Shown: positions 8,028 through 14,330 of the stretch, piece by piece
Layout: the number at the start of each line of letters is the position of its first letter
How positions within the stretch are numbered: the stretch's first letter is position 1
NCBI GenBank assembly: GCA_022360535.1
Contig: JAKSCP010000202.1
Coordinates: 1-23,033, forward strand
Direction: 5' to 3'
Length of the DNA: 23,033 nucleotides
Source: Pseudomonadales bacterium
Lineage (GTDB): Bacteria > Pseudomonadota > Gammaproteobacteria > Pseudomonadales > Pseudohongiellaceae
Program-made: the position numbers and the translations under genes
The notes under the pieces: generated by a model
What the model saw: only the letters and a program-made list of their open reading frames with translations
Told to the model about the DNA's origin: nothing
The model's database searches: none

Positions 8028-8714
8028 ATGAGATTCCCCGTAGGTACATTGAAAGCAAACATAGGCGCCGTCCTGCTTCTGGTAGTACTGGCGATTGCGA
8101 GCAACGCTAATGCCCTGGAAAAGCCGTCGTACGACGTGCTCTACAAGGACGGGAAGATTGAATACAGGATGTATGAGTCGTACATTCTGGTGGAGACAGT
8201 GATAAAGAGTGACGATTTCGACGAGGCTTCTGAAGAAGGCTTCGACCGGCTATTTGCTTACATTTCCGGCGACAACGGGATCGATGAGAAGATCTCAATG
8301 ACCGCTCCAGTGCAGATGTCACGAACCGCTGAGGTTTTCGATATCAATCAGGACGTACAAACCAGCAGAGCATTGGAAGGAATCAAAATGTCATTTATGT
8401 TGCCCAGTGAATATTCGATTGAGGCGGCACCGCAACCCACCGACTCGCGAGTGACGATTACACCGATCCCAGAAAAACTGGTGGCAGTGATACGGTTTTC
8501 CGGTCGATGGACAGAGCGCAATCTGGCGAAGAATGAAGCGAAGCTGGTTGAGAACATCAAAGCCGCAAATCTGCAGACATTCGGCCCATCAGTGTTTGCC
8601 GCATATCATCCGCCTTTCATGCCGCCATTCTTAAGGCGCAACGAAATTATGTTCGAGGTGTCTGGTTTTCCTGGTGAAGTTGCAACGGCGGCGACCACTG
8701 CTGGCCTGAGATAG
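8028..8714 (+). CDS. Exported SOUL-family heme-binding-like protein
   Basis: From ATG 8028 the product has 228 residues. The start is chosen because it gives a compact signal peptide: basic n-region, hydrophobic AVLLLVVLAIA, and a likely cut after SNANA. An in-frame ATG at 8001 would add nine polar residues. The mature part shows the SOUL pattern: YDVLYKDGKIEYRMYESYIL, then FDRLFAYISG, KISMTAPVQ and a C-terminal NEIMFEV strand pair. MTAPV is the family's most constant block. SOUL/p22HBP proteins bind heme or porphyrins in animals and plants; bacterial members are mostly uncharacterised. Export suggests a periplasmic role in tetrapyrrole binding, which is inference. The stop is four bases from the stop of the convergent DUF1330 gene. 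Upstream it diverges from the 173-residue membrane protein. Confidence 0.88.
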   Translation: MRFPVGTLKANIGAVLLLVVLAIASNANALEKPSYDVLYKDGKIEYRMYESYILVETVIKSDDFDEASEEGFDRLFAYISGDNGIDEKISMTAPVQMSRTAEVFDINQDVQTSRALEGIKMSFMLPSEYSIEAAPQPTDSRVTITPIPEKLVAVIRFSGRWTERNLAKNEAKLVENIKAANLQTFGPSVFAAYHPPFMPPFLRRNEIMFEVSGFPGEVATAATTAGLR

Positions 8715-8718
8715 CTGG

Positions 8719-9015
8719 CTACGACGGCATCACAAACTGATCTGCAAACACCAACGCTCCCTGCGTATTATCGGTGCGAAGATTGATGATCTCTTTGTAC
8801 TCCGGGGAATCGTACCAGGCTTGCAGCGCCTCTCTGCTGGGGAATTCGAGAACAATAGTGATCTCGCCGGGGCTGCCTTCGACGGGCGTCGCACCAGGAC
8901 CTGCCACCAGAATTTTCCCTCCATGAGCAAGAATCGTGGGGCCGACTTTGGCGGTGTACTCGCGATATCCATCGGGTCCGGTAACGTTATAGTTTGCTAC
9001 GAGATAGCTGGGCAT
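8719..9015 (-). CDS. DUF1330 family protein (dimeric alpha/beta barrel)
   Basis: The 98-residue protein matches the DUF1330 pattern throughout: SYLVANYNVTGPDGYREYT at the start, LAHGGKILVAG, ITIVLEFPSREALQAWYDSPEY in the middle, and a final LVFADQF strand. These proteins form ferredoxin-like dimeric barrels related to small monooxygenases and chlorite-dismutase-like folds, but no biochemical role is established for the family. There is no signal peptide, so it is cytoplasmic. AGGAA lies about eight bases upstream of the ATG. The gene is alone on this strand and converges with the SOUL gene four bases away, with no terminator between them. Confidence 0.9.
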   Translation of the reverse strand: MPSYLVANYNVTGPDGYREYTAKVGPTILAHGGKILVAGPGATPVEGSPGEITIVLEFPSREALQAWYDSPEYKEIINLRTDNTQGALVFADQFVMPS

Positions 9016-9220
9016 ATTGTTTTTCCTTGTTATGAATTGGTTAGCCGGCTGAACAGGTGGAGAGAAAGTACCTCAACCAGCTCGATTTTCCCACGATGGT
9101 GAGGCCAGGCATTAGCAGCCTGCATTTACAGAGACACATAACTGAAGCCGCAAAAGGGGTATCCCTCCCATGCCCAGTGTTTTACACTCAGAGCGCTCCT
9201 TAACTTACTCCCCTGCATTT

Positions 9221-9224
9221 GGAG
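9221..9224 (+). promoter_or_regulatory. Ribosome binding site for the three-repeat protein
   Basis: GGAG lies six bases before the ATG at 9231. It decides that start over an in-frame TTG at 9219, which overlaps the ribosome site itself. Confidence 0.75.
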
Positions 9225-9230
9225 ATAACT

Positions 9231-9614
9231 ATGAAAATCATAACGAAGTTGTTCGCAGTATTTGCTGTGATGGGTCTGCTCTCTCAACCCGCTCTTGCAC
9301 AAGACGCGCAAGCTGCACTGAAACAGATTGCAGATATCGTTGCGTCATTGAATCATTTTCCTTCTGATGCGGACAAAGCCACATTGGCTGAGATATCCGC
9401 AAACGACAGTCTGCCTGAAGGCGTTCGCAACATGGCAGATGCTGTCGCGAACATTAGCCATGCAGCGACAGCCGATGGCAAAGCGGCAATGGCAGCTATT
9501 CAGGAAAATCCGCAAGCACCAGATTATGCAAAAACGCTCGCTGGAATCATCGCAAGTGTGAATCACGTACCGAGCGATGATGCAAAAGCGACACTGGCTG
9601 AATTGTTTCCATAG
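9231..9614 (+). CDS. Small exported three-repeat protein, unknown function
   Basis: The 127-residue product has a clear signal peptide (KIITKLFAVFAVMGLLSQPALAQ, cut after ALA). The mature protein consists of three related units of about 35 residues. Unit 1 has IADIVASLNHFPSDADKATL and ends AEI. Unit 2 has MADAVANISHAATADGKAAM and ends AAI. Unit 3 has LAGIIASVNHVPSDDAKATL and ends AELFP. Shared positions are A-x-x-(I/V)-A-(S/N)-(L/I/V)-(N/S)-H, a D, then K-A-x-(L/M)-A. The sequence is helical and alanine-rich with no cysteines. I know no named family for it. It is monocistronic, with a GGAG ribosome site and a strong terminator 62 bases after the stop. The conserved histidine in each unit may be structural or ligand-binding; this is inference. 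Confidence 0.8.
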   Translation: MKIITKLFAVFAVMGLLSQPALAQDAQAALKQIADIVASLNHFPSDADKATLAEISANDSLPEGVRNMADAVANISHAATADGKAAMAAIQENPQAPDYAKTLAGIIASVNHVPSDDAKATLAELFP

Positions 9615-9676
9615 GCCAATTCCCCACAACAGATTCAGCGTAACTTGATGAATCTGAAAAACTGAGGAATACAATG

Positions 9677-9711
9677 AAGGCCGGAGAGATCAAAGTCTCT
9701 CCGGCCTTTTA
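9677..9711 (+). terminator. Intrinsic terminator after the three-repeat protein
   Basis: A perfect 13-base-pair stem (AAGGCCGGAGAGA at 9677-9689, TCTCTCCGGCCTT at 9696-9708) closes a six-base loop and runs into TTTTA. It insulates the three-repeat gene from the peptide transporter, whose ATG is only 16 bases further on. Because the stem ends in AA/TT it may also work weakly in the opposite direction. Confidence 0.92.
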
Positions 9712-9713
9712 GT

Positions 9714-9719
9714 TACAAT
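9714..9719 (+). promoter_or_regulatory. Possible -10 element for a leaderless transporter mRNA
   Basis: TACAAT matches the sigma-70 -10 consensus at five of six positions and ends seven bases before the ATG at 9727, so transcription would begin at or next to the start codon. No -35 match is visible; that position falls within the terminator hairpin. No ribosome site precedes the ATG, which fits a leaderless message but does not prove it. Confidence 0.3.
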
Positions 9720-9726
9720 AAAAATT

Positions 9727-11106
9727 ATGTATCGAACCGCACCATTGCCGTCGTCGAATATGCCAACTGGCATACCCTATATCATCGTCAATGATATAGC
9801 AGAGCGGTTTAGCTTCTATGGGATGCGCGCAATACTGGTCATCTTTATGACCCAGTATCTAATGACAAGCGATGGTGTATTGGCACCCTTGTCTGAAGAA
9901 GATGCAACGTCCTATTTCCATCTATTCGTTTCCACTGCTTACTTTTTGCCGATAATCGGTGCAATCCTCGCCGATGCGTTCTTCGGAAAATACCGCACTA
10001 TCATTTTTCTTTCGCTGGTTTATTGTGCGGGCCACCTTGCCCTGTTCCTGGATGACACGCAGGTTGGTCTGTTTCTTGGTTTGACTCTTATTGCAGTGGG
10101 CTCGGGGGGCATCAAACCCAGCGTGGCCTCCAACGTGGGTGACCAGTTTGGCCGGTCGAACCAGCATTTACTCTCCAGAGCGTTCTCCTGGTATTACCTT
10201 GGTATCAATATCGGTTCCTCGACCTCTTCGCTGCTCACTCCCTGGTTGTTGGAGAGCTACGGACCCGCGATTGCATTCGGTGTGCCTGGTCTGTTCATGT
10301 TGGCTGCTACCGTGACGTTTTGGGCAGGTCGCCATGAATTTGTCCACATTCCTCCGGCTGGCAAGTCTTACCTTAAAGATATTACTGGCCCGGAAGGGCG
10401 GCGGGTGGCTAAACGACTGTTGGTTATCTACGTCCTGTTTGCCGCTTTTTGGTCTCTGTTTGATCAGCAGGGTAGTACCTGGGTGTTGCAGGCAGAGAAC
10501 ATGGATCGCAACGTTTTCGGCTATGAGTTGTTGTCAGCGCAGATTCAGGCGGTCAATCCGTTTCTGATTCTGGTGCTCATTCCTGTCTTCACCTATGTGA
10601 TCTATCCGTTCATGGGTAGATTTTTCGAAGTGACCTCCAGTCGCAAAATGTGCATGGGTATGTTTCTGGCGGCCACCCCGTTTCTGGTGACTGCCTGGGC
10701 TGAAGCGCAGATTCAGGCAGGTATGACGCCCCATATCAGCTGGCAACTCTTTGCGTACTTGTTGTTAACAACTGCAGAAGTGATGCTGGTAATCACCTGT
10801 ATGGAATTTTCATACACCCAGGCCCCCAAGCGAATGAAGTCTTTCGTGATGTCGCTTTTCTACCTTTCTATCTCAGCCGGTAATCTGTTTACCGCTGCTG
10901 TGAATCAATTGATACAGAATCCGGATGGCACCTCGAAACTGGAAGGTGCCATGTATCATTTATTTTTTGCCGGATTTATGGGAACGGCCGCATTACTGTT
11001 CACTATTTACATGCTTTACTATAAACACGAATACATCATTCAAGACGAATCGAATCCAGACAATGAGTCAGACTTATCAGTACAACCGCAGCCAGGCACT
11101 GTTTGA
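9727..11106 (+). CDS. POT/PTR2-family proton-coupled peptide transporter
   Basis: The 459-residue product has about twelve membrane helices and the hallmarks of POT oligopeptide transporters of the MFS. The first-helix motif reads NDIAERFSFYGMRAIL (22-37), equivalent to the E-x-x-E-R-F motif that couples proton movement, but with D23 in place of the first glutamate. GSGGIKPSVASNVGDQF (125-141), FDQQGSTW (245-252) and EFSYTQAPKRMKS (360-372) are the other family blocks. It should import di- or tripeptides with protons across the inner membrane. The sequence is nearest to the POT branch with NEAAERFSFYGM seen in marine bacteria, not to E. coli DtpA. ATG 9727 has no ribosome site; ATG 9760 is an alternative that keeps all motifs. 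The last 44 bases overlap the aminotransferase gene, suggesting coupled expression and related roles in amino-compound use. Confidence 0.92.
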   Translation: MYRTAPLPSSNMPTGIPYIIVNDIAERFSFYGMRAILVIFMTQYLMTSDGVLAPLSEEDATSYFHLFVSTAYFLPIIGAILADAFFGKYRTIIFLSLVYCAGHLALFLDDTQVGLFLGLTLIAVGSGGIKPSVASNVGDQFGRSNQHLLSRAFSWYYLGINIGSSTSSLLTPWLLESYGPAIAFGVPGLFMLAATVTFWAGRHEFVHIPPAGKSYLKDITGPEGRRVAKRLLVIYVLFAAFWSLFDQQGSTWVLQAENMDRNVFGYELLSAQIQAVNPFLILVLIPVFTYVIYPFMGRFFEVTSSRKMCMGMFLAATPFLVTAWAEAQIQAGMTPHISWQLFAYLLLTTAEVMLVITCMEFSYTQAPKRMKSFVMSLFYLSISAGNLFTAAVNQLIQNPDGTSKLEGAMYHLFFAGFMGTAALLFTIYMLYYKHEYIIQDESNPDNESDLSVQPQPGTV

Positions 11107-12304
11107 GCGAGCACAGAAAGTAATTCCGAACGGGATTCCAGGACATTTCAATCCAGTAGTCCAAAAACCGGACGGCAGTTATCCTTTTTATGCCCAGCGG
11201 GCAAAAGGGGCACGTTTCTGGGATGTGGATGGGAACGAGTATATCGATTTCATGTGTGCTTATGGGCCCATGATTCTCGGCTACAACAATCCGATTGTAG
11301 AATCGGCAGTCAGAGAGCAAGTCCAGCAATCTGACACATGCACTCTTGCTCCATCTGTCATGGTAGAGCTGGCAGAGTTTCTGGTAGAGCTGATCCCCAT
11401 GGCTGACTGGGCTTTCTTTGCGAAGAACGGGGCTGACGCCACCAACATGGCCGTGTTCATTGCCCGAGCCGCCACGGGAAGGCGCAAGGTGATTGGCATT
11501 GAGGGTGGCTATCACGGTAGTTCGCCGTGGATGCAGGCGGCGGGGAGAGCTGGCATCACGGCAGAAGATCACGCCGAGATTATTCGCATCCCCTGGAATG
11601 ATGTTTCGGCACTGGAATCTGTGTTGCAAGAGCATGGCAACGAAGTGGCCGCCTTCATTGCCTCGCCTTACCATCATCCTGTTTATCAGGATAACGAAAT
11701 GCCAGCCGAAGGTTACTGGCAATCAGTGCAGGCCCTGTTGCGTAAACACAGTGTGGTGTCCATTTGTGATGATGTGCGCTGTGGATTTCGCATCGACATG
11801 CGCGGGTCACATGAATTCTTCGGTTATACACCCGATATCAGCTGTTACTGCAAAGCTATTGCCAATGGCCACCCCCTGTCTGCCATTGTGGGCAGTGATG
11901 CCTTTCGCAAAGAGGCATCGACAATCTTTCAGACTGGCAGTTTCTGGTACTCCGCAGGACCAATGGCCGCGGCTCTTGCTACCTTGAAGGAACTGCAGCA
12001 AAACAATGGGCCCGAGAAAATCATTAAAACCGGCGCTAAGGTATTTGATGGTTTTCAATCTATTGCCGAACAGGCGGGAGTCACACTCAAGGTCACCGGC
12101 ATGACATCCATGCCTTATGTCCGTACAGAACATGAGGCAGGCATTGAGTTCCATCAGGCCTTGTGTGGAGAGTGTACGCGTCGCGGACTGTTCCTGACTT
12201 CTCACCACAATCTTTTCGTCTCGGCTGCCCATGGTGACGAGGAGATCGATCGCAGTCATGAGATATTCAAGGCCGCGCTGGAAACCGTTATTGCCGGGTT
12301 CTAG
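11063..12304 (+). CDS. Class III PLP-dependent aminotransferase (glutamate-1-semialdehyde aminomutase-like)
   Basis: Starting at ATG 11063 gives 413 residues; the reading frame extends upstream but only through the transporter gene. The protein resembles the HemL branch of class III aminotransferases: RSQALFERAQKVIPNGIPG at the N-terminus, WDVDGNEYIDFMCAYGPMILG (53-73), and the PLP lysine K264 in YCKAIANGHPLSAIVG. D236 of DDVRCGFR should pair with the pyridine nitrogen, and GGYHG (148-152) is the usual loop. It differs from true HemL in several active-site blocks, for example FAKNGADATNMA in place of NSGTEA, so tetrapyrrole synthesis is not implied. It probably transaminates or isomerises an amino acid or amine. 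It overlaps the peptide transporter by 44 bases, which suggests that it acts on products of peptide uptake; that link is inference. Confidence 0.9.
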   Translation: MSQTYQYNRSQALFERAQKVIPNGIPGHFNPVVQKPDGSYPFYAQRAKGARFWDVDGNEYIDFMCAYGPMILGYNNPIVESAVREQVQQSDTCTLAPSVMVELAEFLVELIPMADWAFFAKNGADATNMAVFIARAATGRRKVIGIEGGYHGSSPWMQAAGRAGITAEDHAEIIRIPWNDVSALESVLQEHGNEVAAFIASPYHHPVYQDNEMPAEGYWQSVQALLRKHSVVSICDDVRCGFRIDMRGSHEFFGYTPDISCYCKAIANGHPLSAIVGSDAFRKEASTIFQTGSFWYSAGPMAAALATLKELQQNNGPEKIIKTGAKVFDGFQSIAEQAGVTLKVTGMTSMPYVRTEHEAGIEFHQALCGECTRRGLFLTSHHNLFVSAAHGDEEIDRSHEIFKAALETVIAGF

Positions 12305-12411
12305 GGCAAAGGCGGTGCTGAACGAGTTGTTGCGATACATCTAAAGTCGCGCCCGCGACGTAATATGCTGACGGGGTATTGATTACTCCTCGTATACAAA
12401 AGCACTGTCGC

Positions 12412-12415
12412 AGGA
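12412..12415 (+). promoter_or_regulatory. Ribosome binding site for the cyclophilin-like gene
   Basis: AGGA ends eight bases before the ATG at 12424 and favours that start over a TTG at 12379, which would place a polar 15-residue leader ahead of the signal peptide. Confidence 0.6.
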
Positions 12416-12423
12416 ATGCTCAA

Positions 12424-13392
12424 ATGCCGTTACGGACCAAAATAACGAGAAACAGTTTTCGCTCATTACTCTATGTTGGAGTAATGAGCCTTTCGCTTAC
12501 TCCCATCACTTTCGCAGGCACCCTGGTAGAAGTTCAGACTTCGTTGGGAAATTTCTATTTGGAGATGAACGATGAGGCAGCGCCGGATACTGTCGCCAAT
12601 TTTCTTGACTATGTTCGGGATAGACGCTTTAACAACACTTATATCCATGCTGCTATAGGTGGCACATTCATCCGCGGCGGCAGTTTTTCATTTGATGACT
12701 GTAATGCTGGCCCAGTGCCAATAGCCACTAATCCGCCGATAGCGATAGAAGAGACGGGCCTGAACAATCTCTCTGGCACTATCGCGATGCGCCGGGCGGA
12801 GGAAGGTAGCAGTACGGTAACCAGCGAATGGTATATCAATATCGGTGATGACTCGGAAGCTGATAGTCTGCATGGCGAAAACGCGGTGTTCGGAAAAGTT
12901 ATTGGCGATGGCTTGAGTACCGTTCTCACGATTTCCCAGGCGCCCGGTGTACGACTGACATCCATCCATACCGCACCAACGTCCAACTATTTTGGCGACG
13001 AGAACGTAAACTGCCGGGATTTCTCAAAAGATAACCTGGTGCAAGTATTGATGTCGGTTGTCAATGAAGAAGCAGACAGTCCCAGCGCCGATTATAATTC
13101 TTTGAATGGTCGACTGAATGTCAATCTTGACCTGGGCGAGATGGGTTTTAGTAACCTGGATTTCGCCGTAGATACCAGCACCGATCCAATTACGATACAG
13201 GCCAATGCAGAGACATCAGTTTCCTTGCCCACGCCAGTGCCGAATATGGGGACATACAACAGTAACAGCGGACTGTTAAACCTGCCGTCCGCCGCTGTGG
13301 ACGGCGAACTGCAGTTTCGAAATCTGGTGTTTAGTCTGACTGATGCTGACCGGCTGGTTTTTACCCTGACGTCAGTGGAGTCAGGAAACTAA
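12424..13392 (+). CDS. Exported cyclophilin-fold protein with degenerate active site and repeat extension
   Basis: The 322-residue product has a signal peptide (hydrophobic SLLYVGVMSLSLTPITFAG, cut near residue 31) and a cyclophilin domain over about 33-185: VEVQTSLGNFYLEMNDEAAPDTVANFLDYV, then GTIAMRR and NAVFGKVIGDG. Aligned with PpiB, the residues needed for prolyl isomerase activity are changed: the catalytic arginine of the F-H-R motif is A76, the following phenylalanine is T81, the glutamine of the IQGG block is R84, and the Q-F-F block is E135-W136-Y137. Isomerase activity is therefore doubtful. Residues 223-316 form an extension of two related beta-type units (about 223-260 and 277-316), not seen in standard cyclophilins. 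The gene stands alone. Its stop overlaps the stop of the convergent hydrolase by three bases. A scaffold or binding role is inference. Confidence 0.85.
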   Translation: MPLRTKITRNSFRSLLYVGVMSLSLTPITFAGTLVEVQTSLGNFYLEMNDEAAPDTVANFLDYVRDRRFNNTYIHAAIGGTFIRGGSFSFDDCNAGPVPIATNPPIAIEETGLNNLSGTIAMRRAEEGSSTVTSEWYINIGDDSEADSLHGENAVFGKVIGDGLSTVLTISQAPGVRLTSIHTAPTSNYFGDENVNCRDFSKDNLVQVLMSVVNEEADSPSADYNSLNGRLNVNLDLGEMGFSNLDFAVDTSTDPITIQANAETSVSLPTPVPNMGTYNSNSGLLNLPSAAVDGELQFRNLVFSLTDADRLVFTLTSVESGN

Positions 13393-14318
13393 TTGCGCTG
13401 AATCTCCAACCAGGCACTCATCATCTGACTCACCATCTCGGGACGATCGTGATGTGGCCAGTGGCTGACACCAGGTATGGTCATCAGCGTCCAGTCCTGT
13501 GCCAAATGTTCCCAGGTATTGTTAACGCCTTCCGCCAGCAGGGCGGTATCCAATAAACCATGAAATTGCAGCACCGGAGCTTGTACTTCAGGTAATTCAA
13601 GGAACGCACCTGAGGTGTAGGGGTCACGGGGATAATTGGCGCGGTAGTAATTCATCATGGCGTCGAAACTGGATCTGCCAAACGCTTCCAGGTACTTGCC
13701 ATGCAACTGAGAGTCGCCTCGGGAAAGCGCAGTCGCCAGACCCTCGGCGGACAAAGCTTCATGGGAATTTTCCTGCTGAAAGTTCCGCGCATAAACCGAG
13801 TTCTGATGTTGCTGCTCAAACCTGGCAAGCTCCCGCACCAGATTGCGCGGATGAGGCAGGTTCATGATGATGAGCTGTTCGGTCATCTCCGGTTCCAGCG
13901 CAGCAAAACTCCAGGCGATACCTCCACCCCAATCGTGGCCAACGATGATGGCGCTTTCTTCACCTTCTGCCTCAATCACTGCCGCCACATCGGAGACCAA
14001 AACCTTGAGTTCATAGTTTTCCACACCACTGGGTTGATCGCTGAGGTTGTAACCCCGGGTGTCCAGTGCGGCCACCGTGTATTCACTTGATAGCGCTTCC
14101 ATCTGATGACGCCAGGAATACCAGTAATCTGGAAAGCCATGCACCATCACCATCAGGGGGCCATTACCCAGAGTCACGTAATGAATCTTTACCCCATCAT
14201 TGTCTGCATAGTTGTGCTTAACACGTTCGCTAATGTCTTGGGCGTTTGCGGCTAAAGCGCTACAGAAAAAAACCAGCGCAAGCACCGAAGCCAGGGTATT
14301 TCGAATTGAATGGGGCAT
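13389..14318 (-). CDS. Exported alpha/beta hydrolase, epoxide hydrolase-like
   Basis: From ATG 14318 the product has 309 residues with a signal peptide ending in ALAANA. GGAAAG lies about five bases upstream of this ATG; an ATG four codons earlier (14330) directly abuts the previous stop as TAA-ATG and lacks a ribosome site. The fold shows the oxyanion motif HGFPDYWYSWRHQ (about 60-72), the nucleophile D129 in GHDWGGG, a probable acid D257 in GLLDTALL, and the base H286 in GVSHWPHHDRPE. Asp as nucleophile with HGFP is typical of epoxide hydrolases and haloalkane dehalogenases. NYYRANY in the cap could supply the tyrosines that activate an epoxide. Export to the periplasm is unusual for this family. 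It is cotranscribed with the VOC protein upstream and converges with the cyclophilin gene. The substrate is unknown. Confidence 0.88.
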   Translation of the reverse strand: MPHSIRNTLASVLALVFFCSALAANAQDISERVKHNYADNDGVKIHYVTLGNGPLMVMVHGFPDYWYSWRHQMEALSSEYTVAALDTRGYNLSDQPSGVENYELKVLVSDVAAVIEAEGEESAIIVGHDWGGGIAWSFAALEPEMTEQLIIMNLPHPRNLVRELARFEQQHQNSVYARNFQQENSHEALSAEGLATALSRGDSQLHGKYLEAFGRSSFDAMMNYYRANYPRDPYTSGAFLELPEVQAPVLQFHGLLDTALLAEGVNNTWEHLAQDWTLMTIPGVSHWPHHDRPEMVSQMMSAWLEIQRN

Positions 14319-14330
14319 AAGGCTTTCCAT

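Noticed and set aside
8987..8996. TTATAGTTTG matching the 15436 repeat unit
   Set aside because: It is a single ten-base partial copy inside the DUF1330 coding region and is explained by its codons.
10925..11062. Upstream extension of the aminotransferase frame
   Set aside because: It lies wholly within the peptide transporter gene and adds 46 residues unlike any HemL-like N-terminus.
11036..11722. 228-residue ORF on the minus strand
   Set aside because: It is a shadow of the aminotransferase, with low-complexity basic composition and no domain.
12346..12359. GTCGCG-CC-CGCGAC palindrome between aminotransferase and cyclophilin-like gene
   Set aside because: The stem is only five pairs with a usable loop and no T-tract follows; it could be a chance GC palindrome.
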